Below are positions 1 through 11,262 of a stretch of DNA of 64,000 nucleotides, piece by piece. The stretch spans positions 9,780,501 through 9,844,500 of the forward strand of contig NC_054758.1 in NCBI RefSeq assembly GCF_018143015.1, given 5' to 3'. Source of the stretch: Lytechinus variegatus (lineage: Eukaryota; Echinodermata; Echinoidea; Temnopleuroida; Toxopneustidae). Numbering within the stretch: position 1 is the stretch's first letter; every line of letters starts with the position of its first letter. Below the pieces are notes generated by a model that saw only the letters and a program-made list of their open reading frames with translations, did not search any database and was not told the origin of the DNA. The position numbers were made by a program, and so were the translations under genes.

Positions 1-819
1 ATTCTATTCCGAGGCGCACAAAATTCGAATGACGAAATGATCGCATCACTCCACAGAGCAAAATTGCAACAATTGTCAACAACGAGGGTCATATATTGTA
101 TGGCATAAGAAGATGGATGGTTTTCAATATTCATATTTGTAGATCAATACAACCCTGGAAAAGATTATTAGACAAGGAAGTGTTAAGTTCATTGATAGAA
201 CTTTCAGACGATTTCTAATAGCTAACTCATGGTTAGAGGATGACTACTCTAAGAAAACAATTACCGTCTGCATTGCTCAGACAATTACACCAAGGGTAAT
301 TACCCCTAGGACAAATATCCCCAGGAAACCCCCCCCCCCCGAACGACAATTACACCCCAGAAGATAGATAATTTAGAATAAGTGACAAATCATAAATGTT
401 CTAAAAGGTAATTGACCCAGGGATATTTTCACATTAAATTTGCATAGTTATCCAATTGAAACAAATCAAGTTACTTTTAAGCATAAAAGTAAAAAACTTT
501 AAAATGCCAAGACCTACGCTTGAGTAGACCTTGGACTTGGTTCTTGCTCATTTCTATAGAGTGAGCCATTCTCAGCCTCAAGCTAAACAATAACTGGAAT
601 ACTGGAATTGGAAAAAAAAGCAGAAGTAAAGTAAAATCAAAACCTTTTTGAATTGTGGTTGTTGGAACTCATGTTTATGTAAATTAGATCTAAGTCTATG
701 CAATACACTTGAGGGATTCCAATTTCCAGCAAAAATATTTTGATAAATTTTCTGGAGCAATCTACATTGAAATTGGAAAAGCAATGAGTGGTAGGTAACT
801 TCATATCTACTCAAGATAC
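1..819. other. No gene recognised
   Basis: AT-rich sequence with a short poly-C run near 330-340. Only chance-length reading frames are present. It may be an intron or upstream flank of the SET gene, because the first SET exon seen at 2560 needs coding sequence before it. I found no exon that supplies it. Confidence 0.5.
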
Positions 820-823
820 ATTT

Positions 824-2431
824 GGGTCATTCCATCTGGATTCACCCAATGGGTTTTCCTTACCGTCTCAGAATTTGCTCAAATTTGGCATACATAAAAT
901 TTACATTTACTTAATCCCAAGAACCCCCCCAAAAATAATGTAAACGGTCCATTGGTTTTTGCACTATGGCCTGCCCTTTTTGTTTTGTTTTGGTAAAAAT
1001 GGGTGTGACCTTCAACATTCAACGGCACATTGCGCCTGAACCGGTCGACCAATTTTTATGAAACTAGTACCATTCAATAGGAAATTCAAATTTCAAAGAG
1101 GAATTCAAAAATGGTATCAAAACTTATTTGAGTAAAAGTGGTATGGCCTGAATCTGAATCTGTGAAGTTCCTGGTCCTGATCCTCAAGTGGATATTGATG
1201 ACCAATAAGAACGCTAGCGATCGAGAGAGCTCATTATTTTCAGTACATTTTGGAGTTGAGTTCCACCACTTTACAATTGGCTGGAGGGACTATAGTAATT
1301 ATTCCTCTCATGACAGTATCCCACAGTTTATTTGGGATACTGTCATGAAAGGAATAATTACTATAGTCCCTCCAGCCAATTGTAAAGTGGTGGAACTCAA
1401 CTCCAAAATGTACTGAAAATAATGAGCTCTCTCGATCGCTAGCGTTCTTATTGGTCATCAATATCCACTTGAGGATCAGGACCAGGAACTTCACAGATTC
1501 AGATTCAGGTCATAGCACTTTAAATTACCCCTTGACCTTTGCTTTGACCTTGATTTTGACCCCCGGCCGAATAATTTTTTAACTTGAATTTTATGTAAGT
1601 TAATCGTCAATATAATATCAACATAATATGTAAAGATCTAGGATGATATTTTATTTCTTCATCTAAAAAGCTCTTTTAAATCATATTTACAAATTTACTG
1701 TTGGCCCCACATATTGATATTGGTGTTAATGTGTGTACAAGTCTCCATTATACATGAATACTCCCAAACTAAAATTACATTGAAATCAAATAAAAAAGGG
1801 AAACTCAACCTATCAGGTATTACAGGAAACATTAAACAAAATGAATAATATATGTAGACTATATTTGCTTAGCCCTTTTGATTGGGGTGCAATTGGCCTA
1901 CATACAACTCACAAGAAAGCTGTAGTTTTGACGGAAATAACAATGAGTGTGCTTCCTAGTCAGCTCTACTGTCCCATACTAGATATACCCTACAGATCTT
2001 TGAAGTATCAACATGAGATATGTACAATTGCTGATGTGGTTTACGCTCTCTACGATGTAGTATTTTAATTGATTGTAATGTAACTTTAGTTTGAAAGTAT
2101 TCATGTATCATTGAGACTTGTACACACATTACCAACACCAATATCAATATGTAGGGCCAACAGTAAATTTGTAAATATCATTTAAAATAAAAATTGGTCA
2201 ACCGGTTCAGGCGCAATGTGCCGTTGAAAGTTGAAGGTCACTCCCCTTTTTGCCAAAACAAAACAAAAAGGGCGGGCCAGGGCTCAAAAACCGATGGGCC
2301 GTTTCAACTAATTTTTTTTTTGTTTCATGGAAAGCAAATGTTAAATTTTATGTGTGTCGAATTTGAACAAATTCTGAGAGGGTAAGGTCCAAAATGGCAC
2401 TTTTATTGGGTGAATTGGCATGGAATGACCC
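824..2431. mobile_element. Nested foldback (long-inverted-repeat) DNA transposon, non-autonomous
   Basis: The ends are inverted copies: GGGTCATTCCA at 824 and its complement ending at 2431. The outer arms match imperfectly over roughly 220-240 bases (824 to about 1060 against about 2190 to 2431). A second inverted pair lies inside (about 1689-1783 against 2077-2172), and a near-perfect palindrome occupies 1140-1513. ATTT flanks both ends (820-823 and 2432-2435) and is a possible 4-bp target duplication. No transposase frame is visible. It lies just upstream of the first SET exon, so it is probably intronic. The superfamily is unknown to me. Confidence 0.75.
1140..1513. repeat. Large near-perfect palindrome
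   Basis: Two arms of about 180 bases read as reverse complements around a short centre near 1320-1335. The open frames predicted on both strands here are mirror images of each other and encode the same peptide, so they reflect the palindrome and not genes. It sits inside the 824-2431 foldback element. The very low divergence between arms suggests recent formation or gene conversion. Confidence 0.85.
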
Positions 2432-2559
2432 ATTTCAGGAATCTTACCCGCGCCCATCCCCATTATCTTAATGCTTGCCTATAAATCGATCAAAAGGCAT
2501 CAAACTCTTATTAATAAAGTCATATTTAATCTTTTGGAATTAACATTTCTCATCATCAG

Positions 2560-2713
2560 GTCGTGGTGTAGTTGCTACAAGGGATATTACAAGAGGTGAA
2601 TTTATAGCTGAATATGAAGGGCATCTGATTACAGAAGAAGAACTTGAAAGAAGGGAAGAACAAATAGAAAGTGTCTTCAGATATGAATTCACCTGGAAAG
2701 GAAAGAAACTATG
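2560..2713 (+). CDS. SET-domain exon 1 (KMT5A/SETD8-like, N-terminal part)
   Basis: The exon follows a CAG acceptor at 2557-2559 and ends at a GTAGGT donor. Its frame opens with GRGVVATRDITRGEFIAEYEG, the typical start of a SET domain; the GRG motif belongs to the S-adenosylmethionine pocket in this family. The remainder (two Glu-rich helices, then FRYEFTWKGKKL) resembles the KMT5A/Pr-Set7 lysine methyltransferase more than the larger SET families. It enters with two bases of a split Gly codon and leaves in phase 2 (TG, completed as Cys by the next exon). The preceding coding exon was not found. Confidence 0.8.
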
Positions 2714-3367
2714 GTAGGTTTCATAGCAGACCCAATCTTACATATCTGGAAGTAATATACTATCCAACATGTTTTGCTCAGTTCTCACTATCACATTGTA
2801 GCTCACATGAGTTAAAAGCTTAAGGTACCAAGTATGGTATTAATTGCCAAAATGGAGGGGGTAGAAGCATGGCCCAAAACAATCACTTATGATGTTCAAA
2901 ACCCTAATAAACCATATATTTGTGGAACGCCGAGTTACTAAGCTATCCAAAAATTTGACGTTTTACAATCTTGGACCTTTTATATGCTAATTAGCTAATT
3001 TTTCCCCAAAAATTGTAAAAAATGAGGTTTTCAAAATGTGAATTATAAATTGTAACCTCCTACATCATTTATGCTATGTGAATTCTATCTTTTTTATTGG
3101 GTTATGGGCTGTGAAATCTTCGAATTTACGCGGAATTCCAATTTTTTCCCTCAAACACCAATCTACATTTTCCACGTTTTTTTTTTCCTTCCCGGATCGA
3201 GATCCGAAAGTCGGAAATGCGCGCTTCAGGAAAGCGGTAAACTTCAGTTCTCAGCTCAGGCATTATTGTCCCGATAGCTAGAAAAGCATATATACTTCGC
3301 ACTAAAGTTAGCGAGTATTCTTGCGTCAGAAAAACCACCAAAATTTACCCTTGCAAGCTACACAAAA

Positions 3368-3532
3368 AACAGCGCATTCGTAGGGAAGGCGGAAGGCCAT
3401 CAATAGTACATGCACGTTGATGTTAGTGCATACACACAGCGAAAGACGAAAACAGCGCATTCGCGTATAGGTGGGAGGCCATTCATAGTACACGCATGTT
3501 GATGTTAGTGCATACACAGCGCTATGGTGCAA
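3368..3532 (+). repeat. Two tandem copies of an ~83-bp unit
   Basis: The words ACAGCGCATTCG, AGGCCAT and GTTGATGTTAGTGCATACAC recur in the same order at 3368-3449 and 3450-3530. The copies have diverged slightly. It lies in the intron between SET exons 1 and 2. Confidence 0.7.
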
Positions 3533-3804
3533 GTGCACTTTTTTTGTCGCTAGCGAAATATGCAAATATACATTTTTGTTCAATAACGCTTATATATTTT
3601 TTGTAATACAAGGGGACATCAAAATGAAAAGAAATGTAAACAAAAATAAAACAGCATCTCATTCAAAATCAATATTAGGAATACTTTGAAGGGTTGCTTG
3701 TGCTTCCATCTGCACTCTATTTAATTTATATCCTGACTATAATCACATACAGTCACATAAACACCAAGGTATTTTGCTACATATAAAATAGATCTGTATA
3801 TTGT

Positions 3805-4930
3805 CTCGCATAGCAGAGCGAGACTATAGGCGCCGCTTTTCCGACGGCGGCAGCGACGGTGTCAACAATGAAATCTTAACCAAGGTTAAGGTTTTGAAAT
3901 GTCATCATAACTTAGGAAGTATATGGACCTAGTTCATGAAACTTGGACATAAGGGTAACCAACTATTACTGATCATCCTGCATTATTTTCATGTCACATT
4001 ATAAAGGTCAAAGGTCATCTAGGGTCAATGAACTTTGGCCATGTTTGGGAAATCAGCATTGAAATCTTAACCAAGGTTAAGTTTTTGAAATGTCATCATA
4101 ACTTCAGAAGTATGTAAACCTAGTTCATGAAACTTGGACATAAGGGTAACCAAGTATCACTGATCATCCTGCGTGAGTTTCCAGGTCACATGATCAAGGT
4201 CAAAGGTCATTTAGGGTCAACGAACTTAGAATATGCACAATTTTTTTTGAAATTTCATCATAACTTGGGAAGTATATGGACCTAGTTCATGAAACTTGGA
4301 CATAAGGGTAACCAAGTATCACTGATCATCCTGCGTGAGTTTCCAGGTCACATGATCAAGGTCAAAGGTCATTAAGGGTCAACGAACTTAGAATAATCCT
4401 TAGTTTATGTTTTAAATGTCCTCATAACTTGGGTAGTATGGACCTAGTTCATGAAACTTGGACATAAGGGTAACCAAGTATCACTGATCATCCTGCGTGA
4501 GTTTCCAGGTCACATGATCAAGGTCAAAGGTCATTAAGGGTCAACGAACTTAGAATAATCCTTAGTTTATTTTTTAAATGTCCTCATAACTTGGGTAGTA
4601 TGGACCTAGTTCATGAAACTTGGACAGAAGGGTAACCAAGTATCACTGATCATCTTGCATGAGTTTCCTGGTCACATGATCTAGGTCAAAGGTCATCTAG
4701 GGTCAATGAACCTGAACCATGGGTAAGCTTTTTTGGGGGGAAATATACTTTAAAAGTATAAGGGCCTATTTCATGAAACTTGGACAAAAGACTACGAAGT
4801 ATTGCTGTTAATTTTGTATGAGTGGCAGGCCACATGTTCAACGTGAAAGATCATTTAGTGTTAATGAACTTTGACCATCAAAGTCAGCACTGCTGCTATA
4901 TTGAATTGCGTAATGCAGGCGAGACTGCCA
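3805..4930 (+). repeat. Dispersed repeat element with 162-bp internal units carrying DR1 sites (copy 1)
   Basis: One end is a small hairpin, GTCTCGC...GCGAGAC at about 3803-3825, followed by a GC-rich GGCGCCGCTTTTCCGACGG stretch. The body holds tandem units containing CATGAAACTTGGACATAAGG and AGGTCAAAGGTCA. That 13-mer starts at 4005, 4197, 4359, 4521 and 4683, the last four at 162-base steps. The other end contains CCAGAGGCGTTCCACTTG near 4930-4950. Related copies lie inverted at 55437-57232 and 62920-63530. The family name is unknown to me. It lies in a SET-gene intron. Confidence 0.8.
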
Positions 4931-5053
4931 GAGGCGTTCCACTTGTTTGCACAAATTTATTTGTGCTCATAAGTTTTAGATATTATTTCAATTTATATCT
5001 GACTGAATGGTTCAAGTCATTAATTATTTTCCTTCTTATTCATTCAAATACAG

Positions 5054-5185
5054 CATCGATGCAAGTGAGGAGAATTCAAGGCTTGGGAGGCTTCTGAACC
5101 ATGCAGAAACAAATGCTGAGAGGAACTGCAGGGTGAAGGTCATAGCAATTCAAAATGTGCCTCATTTGTGCATATTTAGCATAAG
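5054..5185 (+). CDS. SET-domain exon 2 (RLGRLLNHA motif)
   Basis: Flanked by a TACAG acceptor and a GTTAGT donor. The frame reads C-IDASEENSRLGRLLNHAE and ends near PHLCIFSI. In KMT5A the matching strand reads CVDATKETNRLGRLINHS, so the Asn-His of the cofactor and catalytic site is retained, with Ala instead of Ser after it. It joins exon 1 by completing a Cys codon and leaves in phase 2. The 5-kb region upstream is an intron holding a repeat with nuclear-receptor sites. Confidence 0.82.
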
Positions 5186-5666
5186 GTTAGTAGTAGAAGA
5201 CCAGGAATGTATATAGATAATATGTATTTTACAGACCTCCCAACCATTAGGAATTTGGCATAAAGAATATTAATTTTAGGCCATTCTGAGAGAGTTTTGT
5301 GACCATTTTGAAAGAGATCTCCTATTCGATATTGTACCACACAGTTCTTTTTCAGTTTCATGAGTTGAGAGGTCTGTACGTAGTTCATCTTAACCTTCAT
5401 TTTTTCATTTGTATTTATTTCTTAAAACTTAATACGAAGTCTGGCAAATGAGACAGGACAGGTCAATGTGATCACAGAAAGGCTAAAGGAAACAACATGA
5501 AGAGCTAACCCCAGTCATTTGTTGTTAAGCATGCTACTGGAAAACCATTTACATTGGATTGAATGTTTACACATTGAAAGTGCTATTCTTTATACATCCT
5601 GAGATATTTTTTTAATGAATGTTGAAGTAGAACGTTATTTTGTCCTTAAATTTTAAAGCGGTTTAA

Positions 5667-6523
5667 CCCTTTGTGCGCTGATTTGATTTTCAGTGAATAA
5701 TGATGACGATTGTTGATTTGGTATTTACCTTAAATCTTGAATGCCTTTTCCCTTGGTTCAAACTAGCACTTATGTACTATATGTTCCTTAACCCGTACAC
5801 TGCTAAGGGCCAGAAAAGTGGCCCAATGACCAATTTTCATGTTTTTCTTTAATTGAGGATTAATTAGGGCAACTAAACTATGCTTAAATGATGAAACATA
5901 TTTAATTTGAAGATATAAACAATAAAAATATGAAATTGGATGATTATGTTAAATTTTATAACAAAAATAAGGCTAATAAAAATGGCAAAATTTTGCAAAA
6001 TACGGCAAAATTATGCACATGTGGGACTACGCGGAAATTCATGGCTTATGACGCAAATATTTTAAAAACTTAATGAAATAAAACAATAAAACTTTCAGTT
6101 TTAGGTTCCTATGATATCATTCTACAAGATTAGGTCATAAATTGAGATAACTAAATTTGTTTGAATATGGAAAATATTAATAATTCATATAATAATTTGA
6201 AAATATGACTTTTTCAATGATAAATTTTCATCTTGAAATGTCCTCAAAATTACGAAAAAACTCTTCAAAACTATTTGAAAATCAAAATTCAATATATTAC
6301 GAATTAATATGATTATTAATTCAATATATAAATATGAAAATCATATTTTTGCTGAATATTTCAAAATTATGGGCTCTAGAATTCCTAAAAAAACTAAAAA
6401 ACCCCTCAGCAGAAAAATTAATTGCCAGCTTCTCAAAAGAAATATGACAGAGTGAACTAATTATTACAATTGTTCAATCTAATTGTACGAATGTGCAAAA
6501 TTGACTCATCAGCGCTCAAAGGG
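5667..6523. mobile_element. piggyBac-like non-autonomous element
   Basis: TTAA at 5663-5666 and 6524-6527 flanks inverted ends CCCTTTGTGCGCTGA and its near-complement ending AAAGGG. TTAA targets with CCC-starting termini are characteristic of piggyBac elements. The interior is AT-rich with no transposase. A second TTAACCC word occurs internally near 5790, hinting at a nested or rearranged copy. It lies in the intron between SET exons 2 and 3. Confidence 0.7.
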
Positions 6524-7169
6524 TTAATGGATAAGACGGTAGTTTTGGAACAATTGTAGTACATTATTGTCTTATTTTACTGCATATAATTTATTGAAAA
6601 ATGTGTTATTTTTTTCTCAGATTCAACTGAAGAGCGAGAATCATCACAATTATAATCTCTTCAATTTACATTATTACCTTGCCCTTGAGTTTTACGGGTT
6701 AGAATGTTGAGTTCTATAGGGAAACATGAGAGTGTACATGATAAGAATTGTATGCTTTGAAATCAATTCCTATATCACCAAATTCTTTCTTCTTGAGTTT
6801 GTGTTAATATGAGAGGAAGGTAGTCTTAGTCTTCCATGGACTAGTCCTGTCTACTTTTATCAATCGTTGCCTTATAGCAGATTCACATGCTTGACAAAGC
6901 AAAATTTATTTCCAGAACCGTTTGTTGCTAAAATGTAAACATTTTTAAAAATAGATGATAATAAATCATGAATAAAATATAATATTTGACTAGTTACTTG
7001 ATGATTTATTGTTTAGGATATTATTACTGGAAATAATGAAAATAGACATAGAGTTTTTTCCCCCCTCCCCCCCCCCAAAAAAAAAAATTACTACCGGACT
7101 TTAGCAACCAATACCTGTATCTGAGTATATCGATCGAAAAAGTTGTGTCTTTAGATTTTTAGAAATTAT

Positions 7170-7540
7170 GACTATTTACCTGTATCTTGGCACAAGTCCT
7201 ATCTGATTTGATTCAGTGATCACAAAGAAATAACATTTTTTGCAGCAAATTTCCCAAGTCATCTTGGAAAAGATTATAAATGTGCTCATGATGCTATAAT
7301 ATTGAAACTGGCGACAACAGACAACAACATTTATGAAACAATAGCAGCAACTTTCATTATCACCATCTGCAGTCAAACACGAGAAGTTGAATTGATTATT
7401 ACATGTATGCTTAACAGGCCTCATTCTTTAAAAAAAAGGTGGACTAAAGAGAATTTGCACATTTGCTGCAAATACCTGCATTTATTTGTGATCACTGAAA
7501 CAAATAGAATGGGACTTTCTCAAAGATACAGGTAAAAAAT
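7170..7540. repeat. Imperfect inverted repeat (hairpin MITE-like)
   Basis: Arms of about 75 bases, 7176-7255 and 7464-7537, read as imperfect reverse complements. Both contain the palindromic core GTGATCAC and end at TTACCTGTATCTT or its complement. No target duplication was resolved. Both arms carry short frames encoding similar peptides, explained by the inversion. It lies in the intron before SET exon 3. Confidence 0.65.
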
Positions 7541-8248
7541 CATATTTTTATAAACTGAAACCAAATCTATATTCAATGAGAATTTGAAAAGTTATTGGTT
7601 TCCAAAGTGACAAGTCCTATGGTAATTTTTTTTTTTTTTTAATCAATTGACAAACTGCAATTTGGATGTCATGGTTACTCATTTAAATGAAAATCAATGG
7701 AATGATCGCTCTCCCAAAGTAAAGTGGGAGATAGTAATTAGGAGCTGAGTTTTCAATACTCTTGATATTTTTATGTAAAAAAATATTATTGTATGATTGC
7801 TATAATTTCTAATGTAAGTCAAGATAGATGGAATTTCCAATTAGTCAAGTAGAGTTTCAAAGCAAGCTCTTGATTTTCTTTGATATGTGAAACACTTTAT
7901 GCACAGATAGAAATGTTTGTAAGGTGCCAACTTTTTAAAACACTGCTGATAAATGGTTTAGTCTGAGCAATTCTAAACTTCAGCACCCGTAGAAGAAGCA
8001 AAGATTTGATATATTACCGGTACTGTAAAAGCTGAAATTTTTGCTGTGGTTTACTAAAATTTGCTTAAATTTTCCCTCATAAGAATAAGATTTGTGTACA
8101 AGGATCTTTCAAAACATGAAAGTTACTTTTTATTAGAGGGTATCAAAAAATCTTTATAGTAATTTTATGACAAATTATATTTTGTGTCACGGATGGACAA
8201 ATTGCAAACACTTAACTGATCACACTGGACTGTTTCCTTTTTCAACAG

Positions 8249-8318
8249 CCAAGTTCTATGTGGCACAGAGCTTTTGTATGATTATGGATTTAAAAAGGGG
8301 GAGGAACCATGGAAACAG
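8249..8318 (+). CDS. SET-domain exon 3 (ELLYDYG catalytic Tyr motif)
   Basis: Flanked by a pyrimidine-rich tract plus CAACAG, and a GTAAAT donor. The split codon gives Ser, then QVLCGTELLYDYGFKKGEE. ELLYDYG is the C-terminal SET motif that supplies the catalytic tyrosine, and the wording is close to KMT5A. No post-SET cysteine cluster follows, as in KMT5A. The exon ends in phase 0 after PWKQ, which fits the phase of the next large exon. Without that exon the protein would lack an obvious stop codon soon after SET. Confidence 0.82.
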
Positions 8319-9785
8319 GTAAATATGTACATGAAGCTACTTGTAAATTATGTGTATTTTTGTCTTGTCTAGTATTTTTTCTCTTAACCCTATGCCCTAG
8401 CAGCTCCTTTTATCTCCATTTCCCACCGTTTCCAACAACTGCCAGCTCCAAACAAACAAAAAATAAGTTGAAGACTGCTTATGGTAAAAATTTTGAGGTT
8501 CATTTTTGTTTTTAATTGCTAACCCAGCAGAAAAACAAAATTTAATTTTCATTTTCTCTGTAATGTGTTTTGTATTTGTATTTATTTTCCATATATATAC
8601 AATTAAATGACAATGTATGGCTGGATTGCCCTGCTCAGCTGCACCTACATGATGCAGCTTTTCTGCAGAGGGTTCCAGGAGCATAAAGTTATAAGATACA
8701 AAACAATATTATTCACAAAAGAACAATGAAATTGAGAAATGAAATTGTTTTAAGACAATTTACACATGTACATAAGAATGTGGAACCAAGCAGCAAAATT
8801 CTATAAAAAAGTAAACCCAACCTTAAAGGTCAAGAAAAGTTTTGGTAAAAGTGAATATTTTCTTCTCCAAAATTTGTCTTCAAATCTAAATGAAATAATG
8901 ATAATAGCATGCATATAGTGCACAAAAAATGGTGTGAAAAATAAATGAGTTTTGGTCAAGCTATTACCTACATGTAAAATGTGTTTAAGATATACAGTTT
9001 TGGGGGACCCGAGTTTTAACCGAAATATTCTTTCTTGATAAAGAACACCTTCTCATGCTCAAAAGTGGATGAAAATTTCAGAATTCAATTTTTGTGTATA
9101 CCTTTTTATCATTCTGTGGTCAAATCTCGAAAACAATCTAGCATACGCCCAATAATAAACATCATATTACTGTTATCGAGAGAGGGCGCTAAATACAATT
9201 TAACGGTCAAATTCAAATTTTCAAAAGGAGTCAATACATAAAAATTATGCTATGGTCTCCAAATGCTTGTATTATGTCATGATAAACATCCCGTATAATT
9301 CTCATTTTGAAATCTTTACCAAAATTATATTTGGGCTTTAAACGTAAAGATTAGTTTCGGGAGAGATGGCGCTTCAGATATTTAATTACTTTGTGAGCTG
9401 CAGCAAAACTATCCACATGCATCATACAGTTTTTCCACAATAGATATATGTTCATAGTTTGTTTAAATAAAAATTGACCTAGAAATGGCTGAATTATTGC
9501 AAAACAAAAAACAAAACAAAAAAACGGAGCAGGTCGTTTTTTTCGAACAGTGCACTGTCCACACACAAAATCAATGTGAATTCAAATCACCTGTACATAC
9601 AACCAGGAACTCTCTGTGCACGCCCCGCTGATTCGCGGGGCAGAATATTGTAAGCGCAAACAGCACAACACAGCAGTCAAATATTTCCAGATTTTTTATT
9701 TTTAATTCATGTGTAAGTGATATTTGTCTACATAATAACAACCATAATATCGTTGTTTTTATACTCCATTTATACCTACCAACCA
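8319..9785 (+). other. Intron between SET exon 3 and the repeat-bearing exon
   Basis: AT-rich sequence with no convincing coding exon. It runs from the GTAAAT donor at 8319 into the minisatellite. The sequence just before the array (ATACTCCATTTATACC) is only weakly pyrimidine-rich. An AG at 9788-9789 would give a phase-0 acceptor to the out-of-frame part of the array. Confidence 0.5.
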
Positions 9786-11262
9786 AAAGCTGGCATCAAG
9801 TACTCGAGAGTCTCCCACCATCCAAGTGCTGGCATCAAGTACTCGAGAGTCTCCCACCAACAAAGAGCTGGCATCAAGTACTAGAGAGTCTCCCACCAAC
9901 AAAGAGCTGGCATCAAGTACTAGAGAATCTCCCACCAACAAAGAGCTGGCATCAAGTACTCGAGAGTCTCCCACCAACAAAGAGCTGGCATTAACTACTC
10001 GAGAGTCTCCCACCGACCAAGCGCTGGCATCAAGTATTCGAGAGTCTCCCAAAAACAAAGAGCTGGCATCAAGTACTCGAGAGTCTCCCACCAACAAAGA
10101 GCTGGCATCAAGGACTAGAGTCTCCCCCCAACAAAGAGCTGGCATCAAGTACTCGAGAGTCTCCCACCAACAAAGAGCTGGCATCAAGTACTCGAGAGTC
10201 TCCCACCAACAAAGAGCTGGCATCAAGTACTCGAGAGTCTCCCACCAACAAAGAGCTGGCATCAAGTACTAGAGAGTCTCCCACCAACAAAGAGCTGGCA
10301 TCAAGTACTCGAGAGTCTCCCACCAACAAAGAGCTGGCATTAACTACTCGAGAGTCTCCCACCGACCAAGCGCTGGCATCAAGTATTCGAGAGTCTCCCA
10401 CCAACAAAGAGCTGGCATCAAGTACTCAAGAGTCTCCCACCAACAAAGAGCTGGCATCAAGGACTAGAGAGTCTCCCACCAACAAAGAGCTGGCATCAAG
10501 TACTCGAGAGTCTCCCCCCAACCAAGCGCTGGCATCAAGTACTCGAGAGTCTCCCACCAACAAACAGCTGGCATCAAGTACTCGAGAGTCTCCCACCAAC
10601 AAAGAGCTGGCATCAAGTACTCGAGAGTCTCCCCCCAACCAAGCGCTGGCATCAAGTACTCGAGAGTCTCCCACCAACAAAGAGCTGGCATCAAGAACTA
10701 GAGAGTCTCCCACCTACCAAGCGCTGGCATCAAGTATTCGAGAGTCTCCCACCAACAAAGGGCTGGCATCAAGTACTCGAGAGTCTCCCACCAACAAAGG
10801 GCTGGCATCAAGTACTCGAGAGTCTCCCACCAACAAAGAGCTGGCATCAAGTACTCGAGAGTCTCCCACCGACCAAGCGCTGGCATCAAGTACTCGAGAG
10901 TCTCCCACCAACAAAGAGCTGGCATCAAGGACTAGAGAGTCTCCCACCAACAAAGAGCTGGCATCAAGGACTAGAGAGTCTCCCACCGACCAAGCGCTGG
11001 CATCAAGTGTTCGAGAGTCTCCCACCAACAAAGGGCTGGCATCAAGTACTCGAGAGTCTCCCATCAACAAAGGGCTGGCATCAAGTACTCGAGAGTCTCC
11101 CACCAACAAAAAGCTGGCATCAAGTACTCAAGAGTCTCCCACCGACCAAGCGCTGGCATCAAGTATTCGAGAGTCTCCCACCAACAAAGAGCTGGCATCA
11201 AGTACTCGAGAGTCTCCCACTAACAAAGAGCTGGCATCAAGTAAAAAACAGTCGCCTACTGA
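9786..11262 (+). repeat. 39-bp coding minisatellite, about 37 units (13-aa LASSTRESPTNKE)
   Basis: Tandem units of exactly 39 bases, so the array keeps frame. The consensus peptide is LASSTRESPTNKE, with variants TDQA, PNQA, KNKE, RTRES and SIRES. The rare word containing TTAACT recurs at 9987 and 10336, close to nine units apart, showing a higher-order block. One unit near 10111-10120 has lost two bases, so units before it are out of frame with those after. All later units are in frame with the downstream recombinase exon. The reverse strand is also open throughout, simply because the unit has no stop in several frames. Confidence 0.92.

Noticed and set aside
1138-1494. Paired 84- and 92-residue frames on opposite strands
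   Set aside because: They are the two arms of a perfect palindrome read on each strand.
9759-11109. Minus-strand and alternate-frame proteins over the 39-bp array
   Set aside because: The unit length is a multiple of three and free of stops in several frames, so long frames arise without selection. Only the plus frame continuous with the recombinase exon has support.
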